A stretch of DNA of 64,000 bases from Macrobrachium rosenbergii (GCF_040412425.1 NC_089755.1:49404298-49468297); one strand, 5' to 3'; positions 24,300-36,002 are shown, counted from the stretch's first letter. Notes: generated by a model not told the origin, from the sequence alone. Numbers and translations: made by a program.

Positions 24300-24452
24300 T
24301 GTTTTTGTATTGATAACTAAAATTAGTATATACTAAAATTAATATAAAGTCAACGGATGTATCATTAAATACAATTACACTGTTTTTGCACTGATACTAA
24401 AATTAGTATATACTAAAATTAACATAAAGTCAAAGGTTGTATCATTAAACAT
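24300..24452. repeat. ~80-bp tandem duplication
   Basis: ACTAAAATTAGTATATACTA followed by ATAAAGTCAA and GTATCATTAAA occurs twice, ~80 bases apart. Confidence 0.8.
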
Positions 24453-24779
24453 ACCTACATTTTTAACAGAAAGAAAATACAAATAATGAATTTTTAATCA
24501 AACAAAATACTCCAAAAACGTCAGATGACAATAAAATATTAAATGAAAAAACAAAAAATTAAAAGACTGATGAGCAAAAATGATTAAATTATTGAATAAA
24601 ACGCTGTAAAATGAACTGTCAAGCTAAACAAAGAAACAAGAAAATTATAAAAAACTGGAAAAAAAATAATCGCGTGGCTTAAGTTCAAATCAACCACTGA
24701 ATTTCAAGCTTCAAATTGCAGGAGAAAAACACACATATAAATTAGTCACTGTGGCTGTAATTTATGCTGTCGCCGAGGG

Positions 24780-25458
24780 CAACACTGATGAAAAGGGAAA
24801 CAACATTGATGAAAAGAGAAACAACATTGATGAAAAGGGGAACAACACTGATGAAAAGGGGGAACAACACTGATGAAAAGAGAAACAACACTGACGAAAA
24901 GGGAAACAACATTGACGAAAAGGGAAACAACATTGATGAAAAGGAAACAACACCGATGAAAAGAGAAACATTGATGAGATGGGAAACAACATTGATGAAA
25001 AGGGGAACAACATTCATGAAAAGAGAAACAACATTGATGAAAAGGGGAACAACATTGATGAAAAGAGAAACAACAATGATGAAAAGGGGAACAACATTGA
25101 TGAAAAGGGAAACAACATTGATGAAAAGGAAACAACACTGATGAAAAGAGAAACAACATTGATGAAAAGGGGAACAACACTGATGAAAAGAGAAACAACA
25201 GTGATGAAAAGGGGAACAACATTGATGAAAAGGGAAACAACATTGATGAAAAGGAAACAACACCGATGAAAAGAGAAACATTGATGAGATGGGAAACACT
25301 GATGAAAAGAGAAACAACATTGATGAAAAGGGGAACAACACTGATGAAAAGAGAAACAACAGTGATGAAAAGGGGAACAACATTGATGAAAAGAGAAACA
25401 ACAGTGATGAAAAGGGGAACAACATTGATGAAAAGGGAAACAACCCAGATGAAAGTGA
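24780..25458. repeat. 21-bp satellite, about 32 units
   Basis: The consensus unit is AACATTGATGAAAAGAGAAA plus C. Units of 18-22 bases arise by gain or loss of G after AAAA. Because the unit is a multiple of three and has no stops, long frames stay open on both strands (MKRETTL on plus, SSMLFPF and HQCCFPF on minus). The frame changes at length variants, so coding is not supported. Confidence 0.88.
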
Positions 25459-25804
25459 AATGAGACGAAAATAGTTGATTCGCAGGAACGCAGTTGGCCG
25501 GTTGGCGTAGGCGTTCCTGACACACTTCCGTTTCTTCGCAATATTCTACCAAAACTTGAGTGTCATCAACTAATTACAACTTTACCCCCGAACACAGTGC
25601 GAAGTCACGAACTAGAAAGGGAAAAAGATATTATAAGCAGATTAGGTGACTATTTCTTTCCCACTACTGCCAAACTTTAGAATTCTCATCCTTCTTCCGT
25701 TTTCCCAGACTATTTTTACACTCCACTTTCAAGAAACAATCCCTGCGTTTCCTACATGGTTAAGGACACTGTTTTTTCATGGCATTTCCTTCCCCGGAAC
25801 ACTC

Positions 25805-25910
25805 GCCTTTGTATAAGAAAAAACTGTCATTCTGTAACTGCCAAGGATATTAAAGTCCGAGCCTTTGTATAAGAAAAAACTGCCATTCTGTAACTGCCAA
25901 AGATATTATT
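25805..25910. repeat. 56-bp tandem duplication
   Basis: CCTTTGTATAAGAAAAAACT and CATTCTGTAACTGCCAA occur twice with a 56-base offset. Confidence 0.82.
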
Positions 25911-26732
25911 AGTAAATTGTAACATTGATGAGGGCAAGATTATCTTCCATTGTTCAACATTTCCGAAGGTCTAACATTTGCAAAGATTAGCCATCCAACT
26001 GGATGAAGGACTGCCAAGGTGAAATTCCTTGAATATTCCACAGGTGGCTTCTGCAAAGCATTGGGCAACACCCAATTTTAAATGCTTGGCTAAGCTTAGG
26101 AATCAAGTGAATGACTGCAGTGAAATCAAGCCACACTGCATCAAAATATGAACTCTAAAACCAATAACATTAAACCTGATCAACTATTCAAATCAGCATT
26201 TCATCTAGCTTGTTTAAAACACGTCATTTTCCATCCAATCAAATGGCAGTATTTCCCTTGCATATATTTCATTATTTAACTGAAAGGCGTGACAGACCAC
26301 AACAATAGCCAAGGGTTCTTTCCCTTCTAACTGTACTAAGCATTTTGCCCAGCGCTAACGAACTTCTCAACTTATCCCCCTCCTTTGAACTTTCTGAAAC
26401 AGTGGCGCCTTTATTCTGTCTCATGCTCCTCTAAACTGCACCTACTCACATTTAGCAATCTCTCTTTGGGTAAGAAAAAAAAAATAGGCTTGAGCATGTG
26501 TTACACCCTAGTGCAAAATTGATAAGCATTTGAAACCACAGGCTACAAGGACCAAATCATACTTCAATGACTGTTAGGCATCTCATCCGTTAATTGCGAG
26601 TAAAATGCTAAAATACATTCTAGCATTTTAAAACGAATATTAGACAGGATCTAAGAGCAGACTGTGTTGATATCCTACAAAAATTTATATTATCAAAAAC
26701 AAAGCTGAACAAGCGAGCAATGACTGAGACAC

Positions 26733-26849
<117 letters not shown>

Positions 26850-27084
26850 CATAACCACTGTAATGCCCAGCATAAAACGCGTGGTTCTGAGTGCAACGAC
26901 CCCACCCACACAAGCCTCAAGTGAAAAATCAGACACGAAGCGAATAAGAAGAAGAAGAAGAAGCAAAAAGACCCCCAGAACATATGCATACCAACTGCGG
27001 CGCAACCACCACACATTTCTCATCCATCCGAGCTCCTCAAGAATTATTTATCCACATCGAAACAGGGGAAACAAATACCTAGGT

Positions 27085-27127
27085 CTCTCTCTTTCTCTCT
27101 CACTCACTCTCTCTCTCTCTCTTTCTC
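27085..27127. repeat. CT-rich interrupted microsatellite
   Basis: CT units broken by CTTT and CACT. Confidence 0.85.
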
Positions 27128-27819
27128 ACCCCTCAACGGCGAAGTCTTGACGCCTCTCTCTCCCCCGTCCTTCCTAATTCCTGAACACTCAGGCGAAGGA
27201 TTTGAAGCTGAGGTGGGACGTTTTCAAGGGCTCGCTGTCTGACACAAGTTTCGCGTTAAAGGGGAGTGATCCTTCCCCCGTCAAAGCCTTGCAGAGCGAA
27301 GTTCTGCATCGGCTGTGCAGTTTCTTGGCGAATAGTTTGGCCTGGCGGTCGTGGGAGGAGAGACGGTGCAAAAATATTACTTAATTCTATTTTTGGAATA
27401 CGAGGGCGAGTGTTGCTGCTGACTGGATGCCCAGGGCAATGGCTGTTGAAGTATGAAGAATCTAGACAATATATTATGACTTTTTTTTACCTTATATATT
27501 ACCGTTTTAATGTTCGAAGTAAGAAAAGTAACTAAAATAAACAACAACAACAGCCACTACAACGCAAATGCAGAAGGTATGATTATGGTTTTCTTGACCT
27601 TAGGAACAATACTAAAAAAAACAGGTTAAACTAGTTTTTGTGGGAGATAAGTCTAAACTACATGAGATATACGATAGTTAAATAGCTAAAATTATCTAAA
27701 GAACAATAAATCTAAAAAAGATAAACATTATCCTGAACACCAAAGAAAAAATGTTAAAATATAAAATTAAAAGCCACAAATATGACCGAAACATAAAGTC
27801 CTGCTGTTACCCTTCCGTT

Positions 27820-27871
27820 GAAGAAGAAGAAGAAGAAGAAGAAGAAGAAGAAGAAGAAGAAGAAGAAGAAA
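27820..27871. repeat. (GAA)n microsatellite
   Basis: About 17 GAA units; a purine tract able to form triplex DNA. Confidence 0.93.
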
Positions 27872-28235
27872 AGATTCAAGTAAATCTAAAATCCTTCGCG
27901 TGTGGCGCTAAAAATAGCTGTCAAATGCAAAGTCCTGCAATCTGACACTTTTCCTCGTTTGTATTTGATGCCACCTCAGAGCGAAATGGTCTGGGTGAAG
28001 GTTATATGACGCGGGCTTCGGGAGTTATTGTGCAACTCGGGAGGAAACTTCTCGTAATTCTTCTCAATAAAAGAAGCATAAGCTTACACCGGTTCCCATG
28101 CTGGTCGTGCGACACAGAATGAGTATCACAGCAGAAATATGAACGGAAAAGATAAATTTCCTCAACGACTTCACAAAGTGCTTATCTCAAGAGGAATATG
28201 AACGGAAAAGGCAGTTTCCTCAACGACTCGCTACT

Positions 28236-29126
28236 GAACTTTTCCTGTTTAATAGACATTAATTTTATTAATGGCTATTAATTTCTTACAGAACTTTTCC
28301 TGTTTACTGAACATTAATTTTAACTTGTTACAGAACTTTACTGTTTAATAGACATTTATTTTAACTTGTTACAGAACTTTACTGTTTAATAGACATTAAT
28401 TTTAACGACTTGTCACAGAGCTTTTCCTGTTTAATAGACATTAATTTTAACAGCCTGTTACAGAACTTTTCCTGTTTAATAGACATTAATTTTAACCACT
28501 TATCACAGAACTTTTCCTGTTAAATAGAAAATTTTAACTTGCTACAGAACTTTTCCGGTTTAACAGACATTAATTTTAAATTGTTACAGAACTTTACTGT
28601 TTAATAGACATTAATTTTAACGACTTGTCACATAACTTTTCCTGTTTAACAGACATTGATTTTAGCAGCCTGTTACAGAACTTTTCCTGTTTAACAGACA
28701 CTAATTTTAACCACTTATCACAGAGTTTTTCCTGTTTAATAGACATTAATTTTAACGACTTGTTAGAGAACTTTTCCTGTTTAATAGACATTAATTTTAA
28801 CGACTTATCAGAGAATTTTCCTGTTTAATAGACATTAATTTTAACTTGTTACAGAACTTTTCCTGTTTAATACAGATTAATTTTAACGACTTATTACAGA
28901 ATTTTTCCTGTTTAATAGACATTAATTTTAACGACTTTTCACAGAACTATCCCTGTTTAATAGACATTGATTTTAACGACTTGCCACAGAACTTTTCCTG
29001 TTTAATAGACATTAATTTTAACAACCTGTTACAGAACTTTTCCTGCTTAATGGGCATTAATTTTAACGACCTGTTACAGAACTTTTCCTGTTTAATAGAC
29101 ATTAATTTTAACGACCTGTTACACGT
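28236..29126. repeat. 45-bp satellite, about 20 units
   Basis: The unit is built on ACAGAACTTTTCCTGTTTAA, TAGACATTAATTTTAACGAC and TTGTT. Several units between 28300 and 28600 are shortened to ~36-40 bases. From ~28625 to 29126 most units keep 45 bases, so 15-residue repeats stay open on both strands. A 58-bp two-copy duplication (AATATGAACGGAAAAG) at 28137-28228 leads into it. Confidence 0.88.
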
Positions 29127-29692
29127 ATAAGACATTAAAGCAAAAAAAAAAAAAAAAAAGCTTCAATTCTTGCAATGTAAATTACAATACAAAAGGATGG
29201 ACCAAAACTACACACGGGCAACTGCCTTGTTTTGTCTTTTATTAAAGCCAGTGGCAGTCTCATTTGATTTTTATCCATCACAGACATTTACAGATAAAAT
29301 GTAGAATATGTTATAAAACGTAACTTGTAAAATCTACGCATTCTGGTTTATTCAAAGCTGCAAATCTCTGAGAAGACATCGAAAATAACAAGACACAGAA
29401 TTAGAAATTGTAATCAACAAGTGACACGAATAAACAAACACAAATAAAACAGACGTGAAAAAAATTATCATTAACTGGTAACCAAATAACGACCAACACT
29501 GACAAATTTTTGTTTAGATCCTGCTGCCTTTTGCTTGTATGTCGAATTTCTATTAAAGCTATGACCGAAGACCGCGCCACATGAAACAGTTTCCCCTCGC
29601 ACAAAAAAATGGGAATACTGACGCTGAGAGAATTCCAAAATATGACAATTAGTATCGACTCTTACTTTTCCTACAGTTTTGCGGTGAAAAAA

Positions 29693-29957
29693 AAGTATAT
29701 CTTAGTTTAACCACTGAGCTGATTAACAGCTCTCCTAGGGCTGGCCCGAAGGATTAGATTTATCTGGCTAAGAACCAACAGGTTGCCTAGCAAAGGGACC
29801 TACAACTTATTGTGGAATCCGAACCACATTATGACGTGAAATGCATTTCTATCACCAGAAATAAATTCCTCTAATTCTTTATTGCCCGGTAGGAGAATCG
29901 AACGCTGGGCCAACAGTGTGCTAGCCTAGAGCTCTACCTACCCCTCCAACGAAGAAC
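29693..29957 (-). mobile_element. SINE-B, full-length tRNA-derived SINE
   Basis: On the minus strand the element opens with a tRNA-like head carrying an A-box-like GGTAGGTAGAGCTCTAGG and a B-box-like GCGTTCGATTCTCC. A body with AGAATTAGAGGAATTTATTT follows, then a conserved 3' region (GTAGGTCCCTTTGCTAGGCA, CCTAGGAGAGCTGTTAATCA). It ends TTAAACTAAGATATAC. This is the layout of a Pol III SINE; the source tRNA cannot be named with confidence. Confidence 0.8.
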
Positions 29958-32331
29958 TAATAAACACGGTATTATCTAACACGCTATCAAATAACTCTCC
30001 TTGGACTTATGCACTAGGAAGTGACTGGTTTGACTGCCGTATAATCTAAATGGGAGTAGCGCGTTTTAAATCGCCAGCTTAAACCTCACGATTTGTAACT
30101 GGGTATCCAACGCCAGGGAACAATGTTTACCAAACACTTCCTCACCAACAAGCGAATAAAAGTAAACGGTGGCCAAACCATTTACGTACTCCTCTTACAT
30201 CACTCTGGAGGCGCCTTGCTGCAAAGTGGCCATTACATGAGCAAAGGTTTAAGACGAAGGGTTTAACTTTAAACAACAGCGACAGGCATTTGTTTGTTTG
30301 CTGTGGATAAACCTGGCCTTACGCCAATTCAGCCTTTTGTTCCTTCAGTGGTCTAAAAAAAAAATTGCAGGCAATGAGCATACAGACATTGAAAAAAAAA
30401 TCAACACCAACGTCTGTCAAGAAATCAAATACAATGGTTCAACTAAAAAAAAACAAAACACACAAAAAAAAAGGGGACGCCTGCACGATGGCACGATTCG
30501 TTTTAGTCTCACGTTTTGAGAAGAAAACAAACTTTCGTTCAGTGATCCCTGTGACCCACAGGAGCTCTGAAGTATCATGATTGCCCCTATTTTTTGTTAA
30601 GGTTGTTATTTGCTACAAAGGCCTAGTTCCTCCTATAACACTTACAACATTGATTTTAAGACCTTAATACAAAATAATGCGGGATACTGATCACACAAAG
30701 TGCATACAAGTCAAGAGGCTCAAGTTCGAGGGATAAAAGCTTCATACTGGGTATTTTACTACTGTTTAGATCACCTTCTTTTTATCAATCGGACAAACGA
30801 ACTTTGTATTTATGATTAAATACACGTGGGGAACTATAAGTACTTGCCCCCGGGCTACCCCGCTTTCATCTAATCCAAAGCCTGTAATAGGCTCAATAAC
30901 TGATCACTATTTTCCCTAAGTGACGAAACATGAACTTGACTGCCTAGAACTAACAAATTATCATATACATACATACACAATATATAATATATGCATACAC
31001 AATATATATACAGTAATATATATAAAAGAAATTTATAATAAAAATATATATATATAAATTTATAATAAAATATATATAATATAAATTTATAATAAAATAT
31101 ATAATACAAAATTATAATAAAAATATATATGTGTGCAGCGTTCCTTCCAACGGTTCTACTTCGCGTACAATGAGATGTTCAAATCTGCTATGTGAAAAGA
31201 ATAAATCAAGGTCTCCATGTATTCGACAATTTTGGAATAATGGCTGACTGATTGTACGTATGCTACTGCTTTGTAAAATGTGGTGTAAATTGAAAGTAAT
31301 TTCAATAAGGAATCTGAAAGCTGTAATAACACATACACTAAGCTATACATAAATAATATTAATTCTCAGGTGTAAGCATAAATATAGGAATCTAATAAGC
31401 AAGCTACTGAAAGATATAATCTTTCCTAACTTTCCTCGCAGTGAAAGAAACACGAATATCAGATGTCGCAAGCCTTCAGGTAATTAACGTATACAGTAAT
31501 AAAAAAAAACACTACAGATGAATTAAAACCCGGCACTAAGAAATTAAGGATCTCTTAAATAATGCAATTTTTCCCAAATGTTTGGAAAAGAACGGTGATA
31601 ACATCACACAGTCATCAACACTTCACATCTCAATAACCTTGGAGCCTTATGAACTAATAATATGCACCCCGAAATTCACGCATATTTAGCACAATATGCC
31701 TAAACTAAATTTCTTAGTTCCAGCACCGCCTCATTTTAAATAACCTGCATCTAGTCTATTTTCTAACATTCTAAAAATGCGCTGATAATTATGGAATATG
31801 TCAGCGACACTGGAATCACTTTGTAGCAGTCTAGGATCTGACATTGCACTACAGTACAAATCAATGAACACGCCTACAACAAGAGTAAAATCCATAAATA
31901 TAAAATAAATAATTGGCCGACAACCAGTTGATAACTAAATAGCTATGGAATATACTGGTACATGCGCACTGCTGTTTAACGTAGTCTTCAAATTTAATAA
32001 TGAACATATCATTACATTACAATATATAAACAACAATGGCAAGATAAAAAAAAAAAAATCTCGTACTACCTGTTGTCATCAGGCAGAGCGCCAAAATGAA
32101 ACTAAGTAACTGAACCGTTATTTGGACAAGTCAACAACTCCCCATTATGTAACTGCCCACTGTTGCGATACACGCGGCATATATCCACACATTTCAAACG
32201 CGTAACTTGTCCACTTTGAATAATGTTTCGTTCCTCTCATATGCTATATTTCACACTTCTGTTTAATTTTATAGACTGAAAACTTTGGTGTAGAAAATAA
32301 GAGACAATTTGCACAATGAGATTAACCACGT
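29958..32331 (-). other. Probable intron 1 sequence of the lipase, no exon recognised
   Basis: This AT-rich stretch follows the lipase donor. It contains TA-rich sequence near 30961-31132 and short A-runs. A frame ending at 30870 on the minus strand looks mildly protein-like but has no convincing acceptor or homology. I see no patatin exon 2. Confidence 0.4.
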
Positions 32332-32341
32332 AAGTACTTAC
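32332..32341 (-). other. Splice donor of lipase intron 1
   Basis: Immediately after the exon the minus strand reads GTAAGTACTT, close to the metazoan donor consensus. The protein similarity stops at the same point. No recognisable acceptor with a patatin exon 2 was found between this site and position 1. Confidence 0.85.
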
Positions 32342-32501
32342 CCAAGGGAGAATCGCATAGTAAACAAACTGCTGCTAATGCGCCTGCAGATGCCCCCGAA
32401 ATCTTGTTCACTAACAGATTAGGGGCGTATTTCTTCAAACAGGCAGCTACGCCTACGTGGTAGATTCCTAAAAACCCGCATCCCGCAAAAGAAAAGTTCA
32501 T
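32342..32501 (-). CDS. bmm: First coding exon of a brummer/PNPLA2-like patatin-domain triacylglycerol lipase
   Basis: The minus strand from the ATG at 32501 encodes 53 residues plus one base of codon 54, beginning [20 protein letters not shown]. Residues 7-12 (GCGFLG) form the glycine-rich oxyanion loop of patatin-like phospholipases. Residues 36-40 (GASAG) are the GxSxG nucleophile elbow, with Ser38 as the catalytic serine. The spacing and wording match insect Brummer and vertebrate ATGL/PNPLA2, which hydrolyse stored triacylglycerol at the lipid-droplet surface. The partner catalytic Asp of the family lies in a later exon that I do not see here. The start is supported by a purine at -3 and an in-frame TGA 14 codons upstream (32541-32543). 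The exon ends in CCCTTGG followed by GTAAGTACTT, a strong donor, giving a phase-1 intron. No disruption is visible. Another PNPLA1-5 paralogue is possible, but the patatin family assignment is secure. Confidence 0.93.
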
Positions 32502-32622
32502 CTTAGTTATGTTTCTTCGTGTACTATGACAAGAACAGATTCAAAAGTGAAGAGCACCGCAGCGGTAAAACTAGAGACTTGTGGAACCCACGTCCTTTCG
32601 CAGAGGCGCTCAAACGCTTACT
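32502..32622 (-). other. Probable 5' UTR of the lipase transcript
   Basis: About 121 bases lie between the inferred initiator and the ATG. The segment has no upstream ATG on the transcribed strand and is free of microsatellites, unlike nearly everything around it. An in-frame TGA at 32541-32543 closes the reading frame upstream of the chosen start. An additional upstream non-coding exon cannot be excluded. Confidence 0.5.
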
Positions 32623-32745
32623 GACAGCACAGGTTTGTTTTGGCGAGACAGCTGACTAAGCCAAGACTGTGACGTCATATTCTCCCGCTCCACCCATTGG
32701 GCAACACACAGTGACGTTTAACGAGAACTACTCTGATTGGAAGAG
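32620..32745 (-). promoter_or_regulatory. TATA-less promoter of the lipase gene: Inr, CRE and CCAAT boxes
   Basis: Reading on the minus strand, an initiator-like TCAGT lies at 32624-32620. A palindromic cAMP-response element TGACGTCA lies at 32670-32677, about 50 bases upstream. A CCAAT box (ATTGG on the plus strand) is at 32696-32700, roughly 75 bases upstream. A half-CRE TGACGT is at 32712-32717, and a second CCAAT box is at 32736-32740. The order and spacing fit a CREB/NF-Y type promoter, and the coding exon follows in the right orientation. No TATA box is seen. The motifs are directly visible; transcription start use is inferred. Confidence 0.65.
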
Positions 32746-33602
32746 ACGCTATGAATGCCGCTTCTTTCAGAATTAATCCGTTACTTCAATTCGGATTATT
32801 GTAAAAACGGCCTTTGTTAGTTTATAAGTTATAGAAACACTCGCAGATTTTGCAGATAACCAGTCATACACATTACAGCACAGTTGCAGCCTGGAAATAA
32901 TTTGTGCCTTTAGAAAAACCGCGACATTGACCTTGAAATATCTGCGGAGAAGGCAGCGTGCTATCAACTTTGTTTACCAAATTCGTTCCTCCGCGCCAAA
33001 CATCTTTTGCATACTTTGTGTTTCCAGGATACGTACTTCATAGCTGTTTCCTTCCTCATTTTTATTTAAATGTCTTTTTGTTAGCAAACGAACGAGATGG
33101 TGTAAATTCTACATTGTTATTTTTAGTCGCTTTTAGCCATTCATTTTAGATTTTATTTCCTATCGATAAACAGGACAGCGAAATATTTCGCTGCAAGTTC
33201 AGCAGACGAAAATCGATGCAACGACAAAATAACCAGCGACTGTTTTTGCCCAATAAAATATTGAACGATATAATTTTACGTATGAACACCTGTTGATTAA
33301 GAGGGGGCGTTACTGGTTATCATGTAAAACGTGTAACAATAAAACTATGAATTCATTACACAACTAAAAGAACAGACTCTGCTATCATATTTTTTTTTTT
33401 TTTAATCAGTTCCGAACATTTCGGCTAATCAAGAAAAAGTAGTTTGTGAACATCCACGTGACCTGAACCAAAGAAAGTAAAGTGAAACGTCATGGTATGC
33501 GATTATCAGCCACGCTGTTCGTTTTCAAATTAAAGCTTTATGAAGGCTTAATAACAAGGGAGTCTTTCTGCTTGGCACTGACATAAAAAATAATATCTGA
33601 TT

Positions 33603-33647
<45 letters not shown>

Positions 33648-34134
33648 GCACACACACACACAAGGCAATTAATCATATCCTTTATTGCATATATAATAAT
33701 TAACATGAACTCACACTACTAAGTGCTGCATAATCAGCATAAAATTCGGTAAAATGAAAAAAAATTAAAACCACTTTTATAATCACGAATATATAAATCA
33801 AAGACGCTTACATACAAAGAAACGATACTGACGAATCAATGACAAAGAGCTAGACAGCTTTTAATCGGCTCAAAAATAAAAATTTGATTCTGAAACAAAG
33901 AAAATGGTCACGCGCCTGGGAACACAGAGACACGAAGCCTACGGAACTCTGAAGTTGGGCGATGAGTAGAAAAGTAGATTATATTTACTGGTTGTCTACG
34001 TACAGGAAGTTTTACATCCTACCTCAAATCTCTTGTCAGTTAATGTATTACATTTTCGGACATCAACAAGAAGGAGATAAATAGAATAAGCATTAAAAAT
34101 TGTTTGTGCGTGAAGTTACAAGCTTTGAATTCTA
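32746..34134. other. Sequence upstream of the lipase promoter, no gene recognised
   Basis: Mostly unique AT-rich sequence. It holds a T-run near 33390-33403 and a (CT)n(CA)n microsatellite at 33605-33662. No coding exon can be supported on either strand. Confidence 0.5.
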
Positions 34135-34175
34135 GTCGAAACTTAGAAATGACGAAATCATTTCTAAGTTTCGAC
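34135..34175. repeat. Perfect 18-bp hairpin
   Basis: GTCGAAACTTAGAAATGA, loop CGAAA, then the exact inverse. A second, mutually exclusive hairpin uses GAAATCATT and AATGATTTC just to the right. Confidence 0.85.
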
Positions 34176-34260
34176 GTAGGAATGATTTCATCATGCGGAC
34201 ACCCGGAATCCGCTGACTGAACAATAATAGACATTACTTGGGTTTCAGTAAACCCATGAA

Positions 34261-34320
34261 AATTCTGGTATCTCTCTCCCCCCTCTCTCTCTCTCTCTCT
34301 CTCTCTCACGAAACCGCACA
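34261..34320. repeat. (CT)n microsatellite
   Basis: CT-rich with CCCCCC interruptions. Confidence 0.85.
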
Positions 34321-34869
34321 ATACACACGGAAGGGGTAAGGAATGGGAATTCTTGTAAAAAACGTTCTCTCTCTCATACTGAAGGGGTAAGGAAAGAAAC
34401 TTAACTGTTACAAATAACTGGATAAATAATTGGATATTGCTGTAACAGCCTGATATGTGAAGTTATGAATTAATTTGAAGAAGTTGCCTTTGATTTAAAA
34501 AAAAAAGGGGGGCGGGTCTTTAACCGATACCCGTTTTAAGAAAGACTTTGATCAAAAGAAAAAAACAGGAGCCAACACAAAATTTTGGGTGGAACGTATA
34601 GCCTTCTTGTCGTCAACGCAAAGGGCGGCTGTGGAGCCCCCCCCCCCCCGCCCCTGCCTCTCCGGCCTGCCAATATTTAATGGAAATGTTCCATACGGAG
34701 CCAGATAAGACACAAAGAAAGCCCAGATAAGAGGCAAAGAGAGTCAAATGCCTGATGCATCTTCCATTCATGCGACACCGAATCGATAAGCTTTACAAAG
34801 TGTATTATCTTGTTCAGACATCACGTGATGTTTCTGAACAGAAAATGGTTATCGGGGAATTGACTCTGG

Positions 34870-35290
34870 GTGTCGTAAGAAATCGTGTGGAAGTCTGACG
34901 AAATCCTACAGACCAAATTGGGAATTTTAGTTAATGCCACAAAATATGATTTGGTGAACTTTCGATGTCAATTTGACTTCATTACTACGATTGTCTCAAA
35001 AGATTCTAAAGAAGGAATGGAAGACGTTTAAAAGATAAAAGAATATTTAGGGGCACCTTCTGAACCTGGGGATACCCCGTATATGGAAGTCTGATGAAAT
35101 CCTACGTCCAAATTGGGAATTTTAGTTAATGCCTCAAGCTGAAACTCAATGATCTTTCCATGTCAATTTGACTTAACTAAAACAAGAGCCTTTAGAGATT
35201 CTAAAGAAAAAAAATGGAAGAATTTTAAAAGAGAAAAGAATATTTATGGCCACCCTCTGAGCCTGGGGATACTACAGAAATGGATACATC
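34870..35290. repeat. 196-bp tandem duplication
   Basis: Two copies start TGGAAGTCTGACGAAATCC (34888) and TGGAAGTCTGATGAAATCC (35084). They share AATTGGGAATTTTAGTTAAT and GATTCTAAAGAA and end CCTGGGGATAC. Divergence is moderate. Confidence 0.8.
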
Positions 35291-35633
35291 AAATAAAATA
35301 TATATAAAATGACGAATCAAATGAATATCAAAAGTTCTGGAGGAGAATTAAAGACTCATAAAAGCTTAGTTTTCTAGATAAAAAAGATTCTTTAGAGTCT
35401 ACAGTGACATATAATTTATAATTTCACATCGAACTTTACGACAGTTTGCTATTTCTAATTGCAAATATCCAGTAAATAATAAAACAAGCCACTCATTTGA
35501 TCTGATTTGCTTTACTAATCACTTAATCTTCATGCTATCACTCGTGGCAGCCGCGTATCTACAAACTCTGGGACGTGACCTTATAACCAATATTCTCGAA
35601 CCCTGGGTTTATGTGTCATGGCCTCACACATAA

Positions 35634-35745
35634 CCTTAAATAAAATAAAAACTACCGAGGCTAGAGGGCTGCAATTTGGTACGTTTGATGGCTGGAGGGT
35701 GGATGATCACCATACCAATTTGCAGCCCGCCAGCCTCAGTAGTTT
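35634..35745. mobile_element. HP element copy 4, partial (snap-back half only)
   Basis: Only the segment from ACCTTAAATAAAATAAAAAC through the large snap-back stem to CCTCAGTAGTTT is present. Arm mismatches (CCGAGGC against CCTCAGT, GCCCGCCAGCC) show decay. It lies ~100 bases left of a LINE reverse-transcriptase remnant. Confidence 0.65.
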
Positions 35746-35837
35746 CTGTTGGGGAAGGAGAATGTGGGTTTAGGGAGCTCTGTGGACTGTTCGTTATTAA
35801 ATGGCTGCTTTAGAAGTTGCATAATAGCAAAGTTGTA

Positions 35838-36002
35838 AGTTGTATACACGGACTTGGAAGAAAGCTTAAGGTCAGACCTGATAGTGACGCAGTATGGAAA
35901 GTATTGAACACGTATGGTACAGAAAATAATTTGCTAACAGTGAAGCGCGTGCTAGAATACGTAGAAAGGAGAGTGAACGGTTTGGCATTAAAATGGGTCT
36001 AA
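35838..36002 (+). pseudogene. LINE reverse-transcriptase fragment
   Basis: The plus frame contains DAVWKVLNTYGTENNLL and ends at a stop. It resembles the segment between the first catalytic Asp region and the RQGC motif of the non-LTR reverse transcriptases common in decapods (…ALW-VL--YG----LL…). There is no catalytic motif, the fragment is about 55 residues long, and the similarity is judged by eye. Confidence 0.4.

Noticed and set aside
24780..25458. Hammerhead ribozyme core (CTGATGA…GAAAC) in each 21-bp unit
   Set aside because: The spacing leaves no stem II and no flanking stems, and most units read ATTGATGA. The resemblance is accidental.
24746..25552. 233- and 268-codon frames, Cys/Phe-rich
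   Set aside because: They are translations of the 21-bp satellite, open in overlapping frames, and broken by unit length changes.
27189..27384. Exon candidate open on both strands
   Set aside because: GC-richer sequence with no recognisable product, no convincing splice sites and no shared motif with the lipase.
30870..30960. Possible terminal exon on the minus strand ending QVHVSSLRENSDQLLSLLQALD
   Set aside because: About 30 codons with a weak acceptor in TA-rich sequence and no homology. It could fall in the lipase intron, but there is too little to call it.
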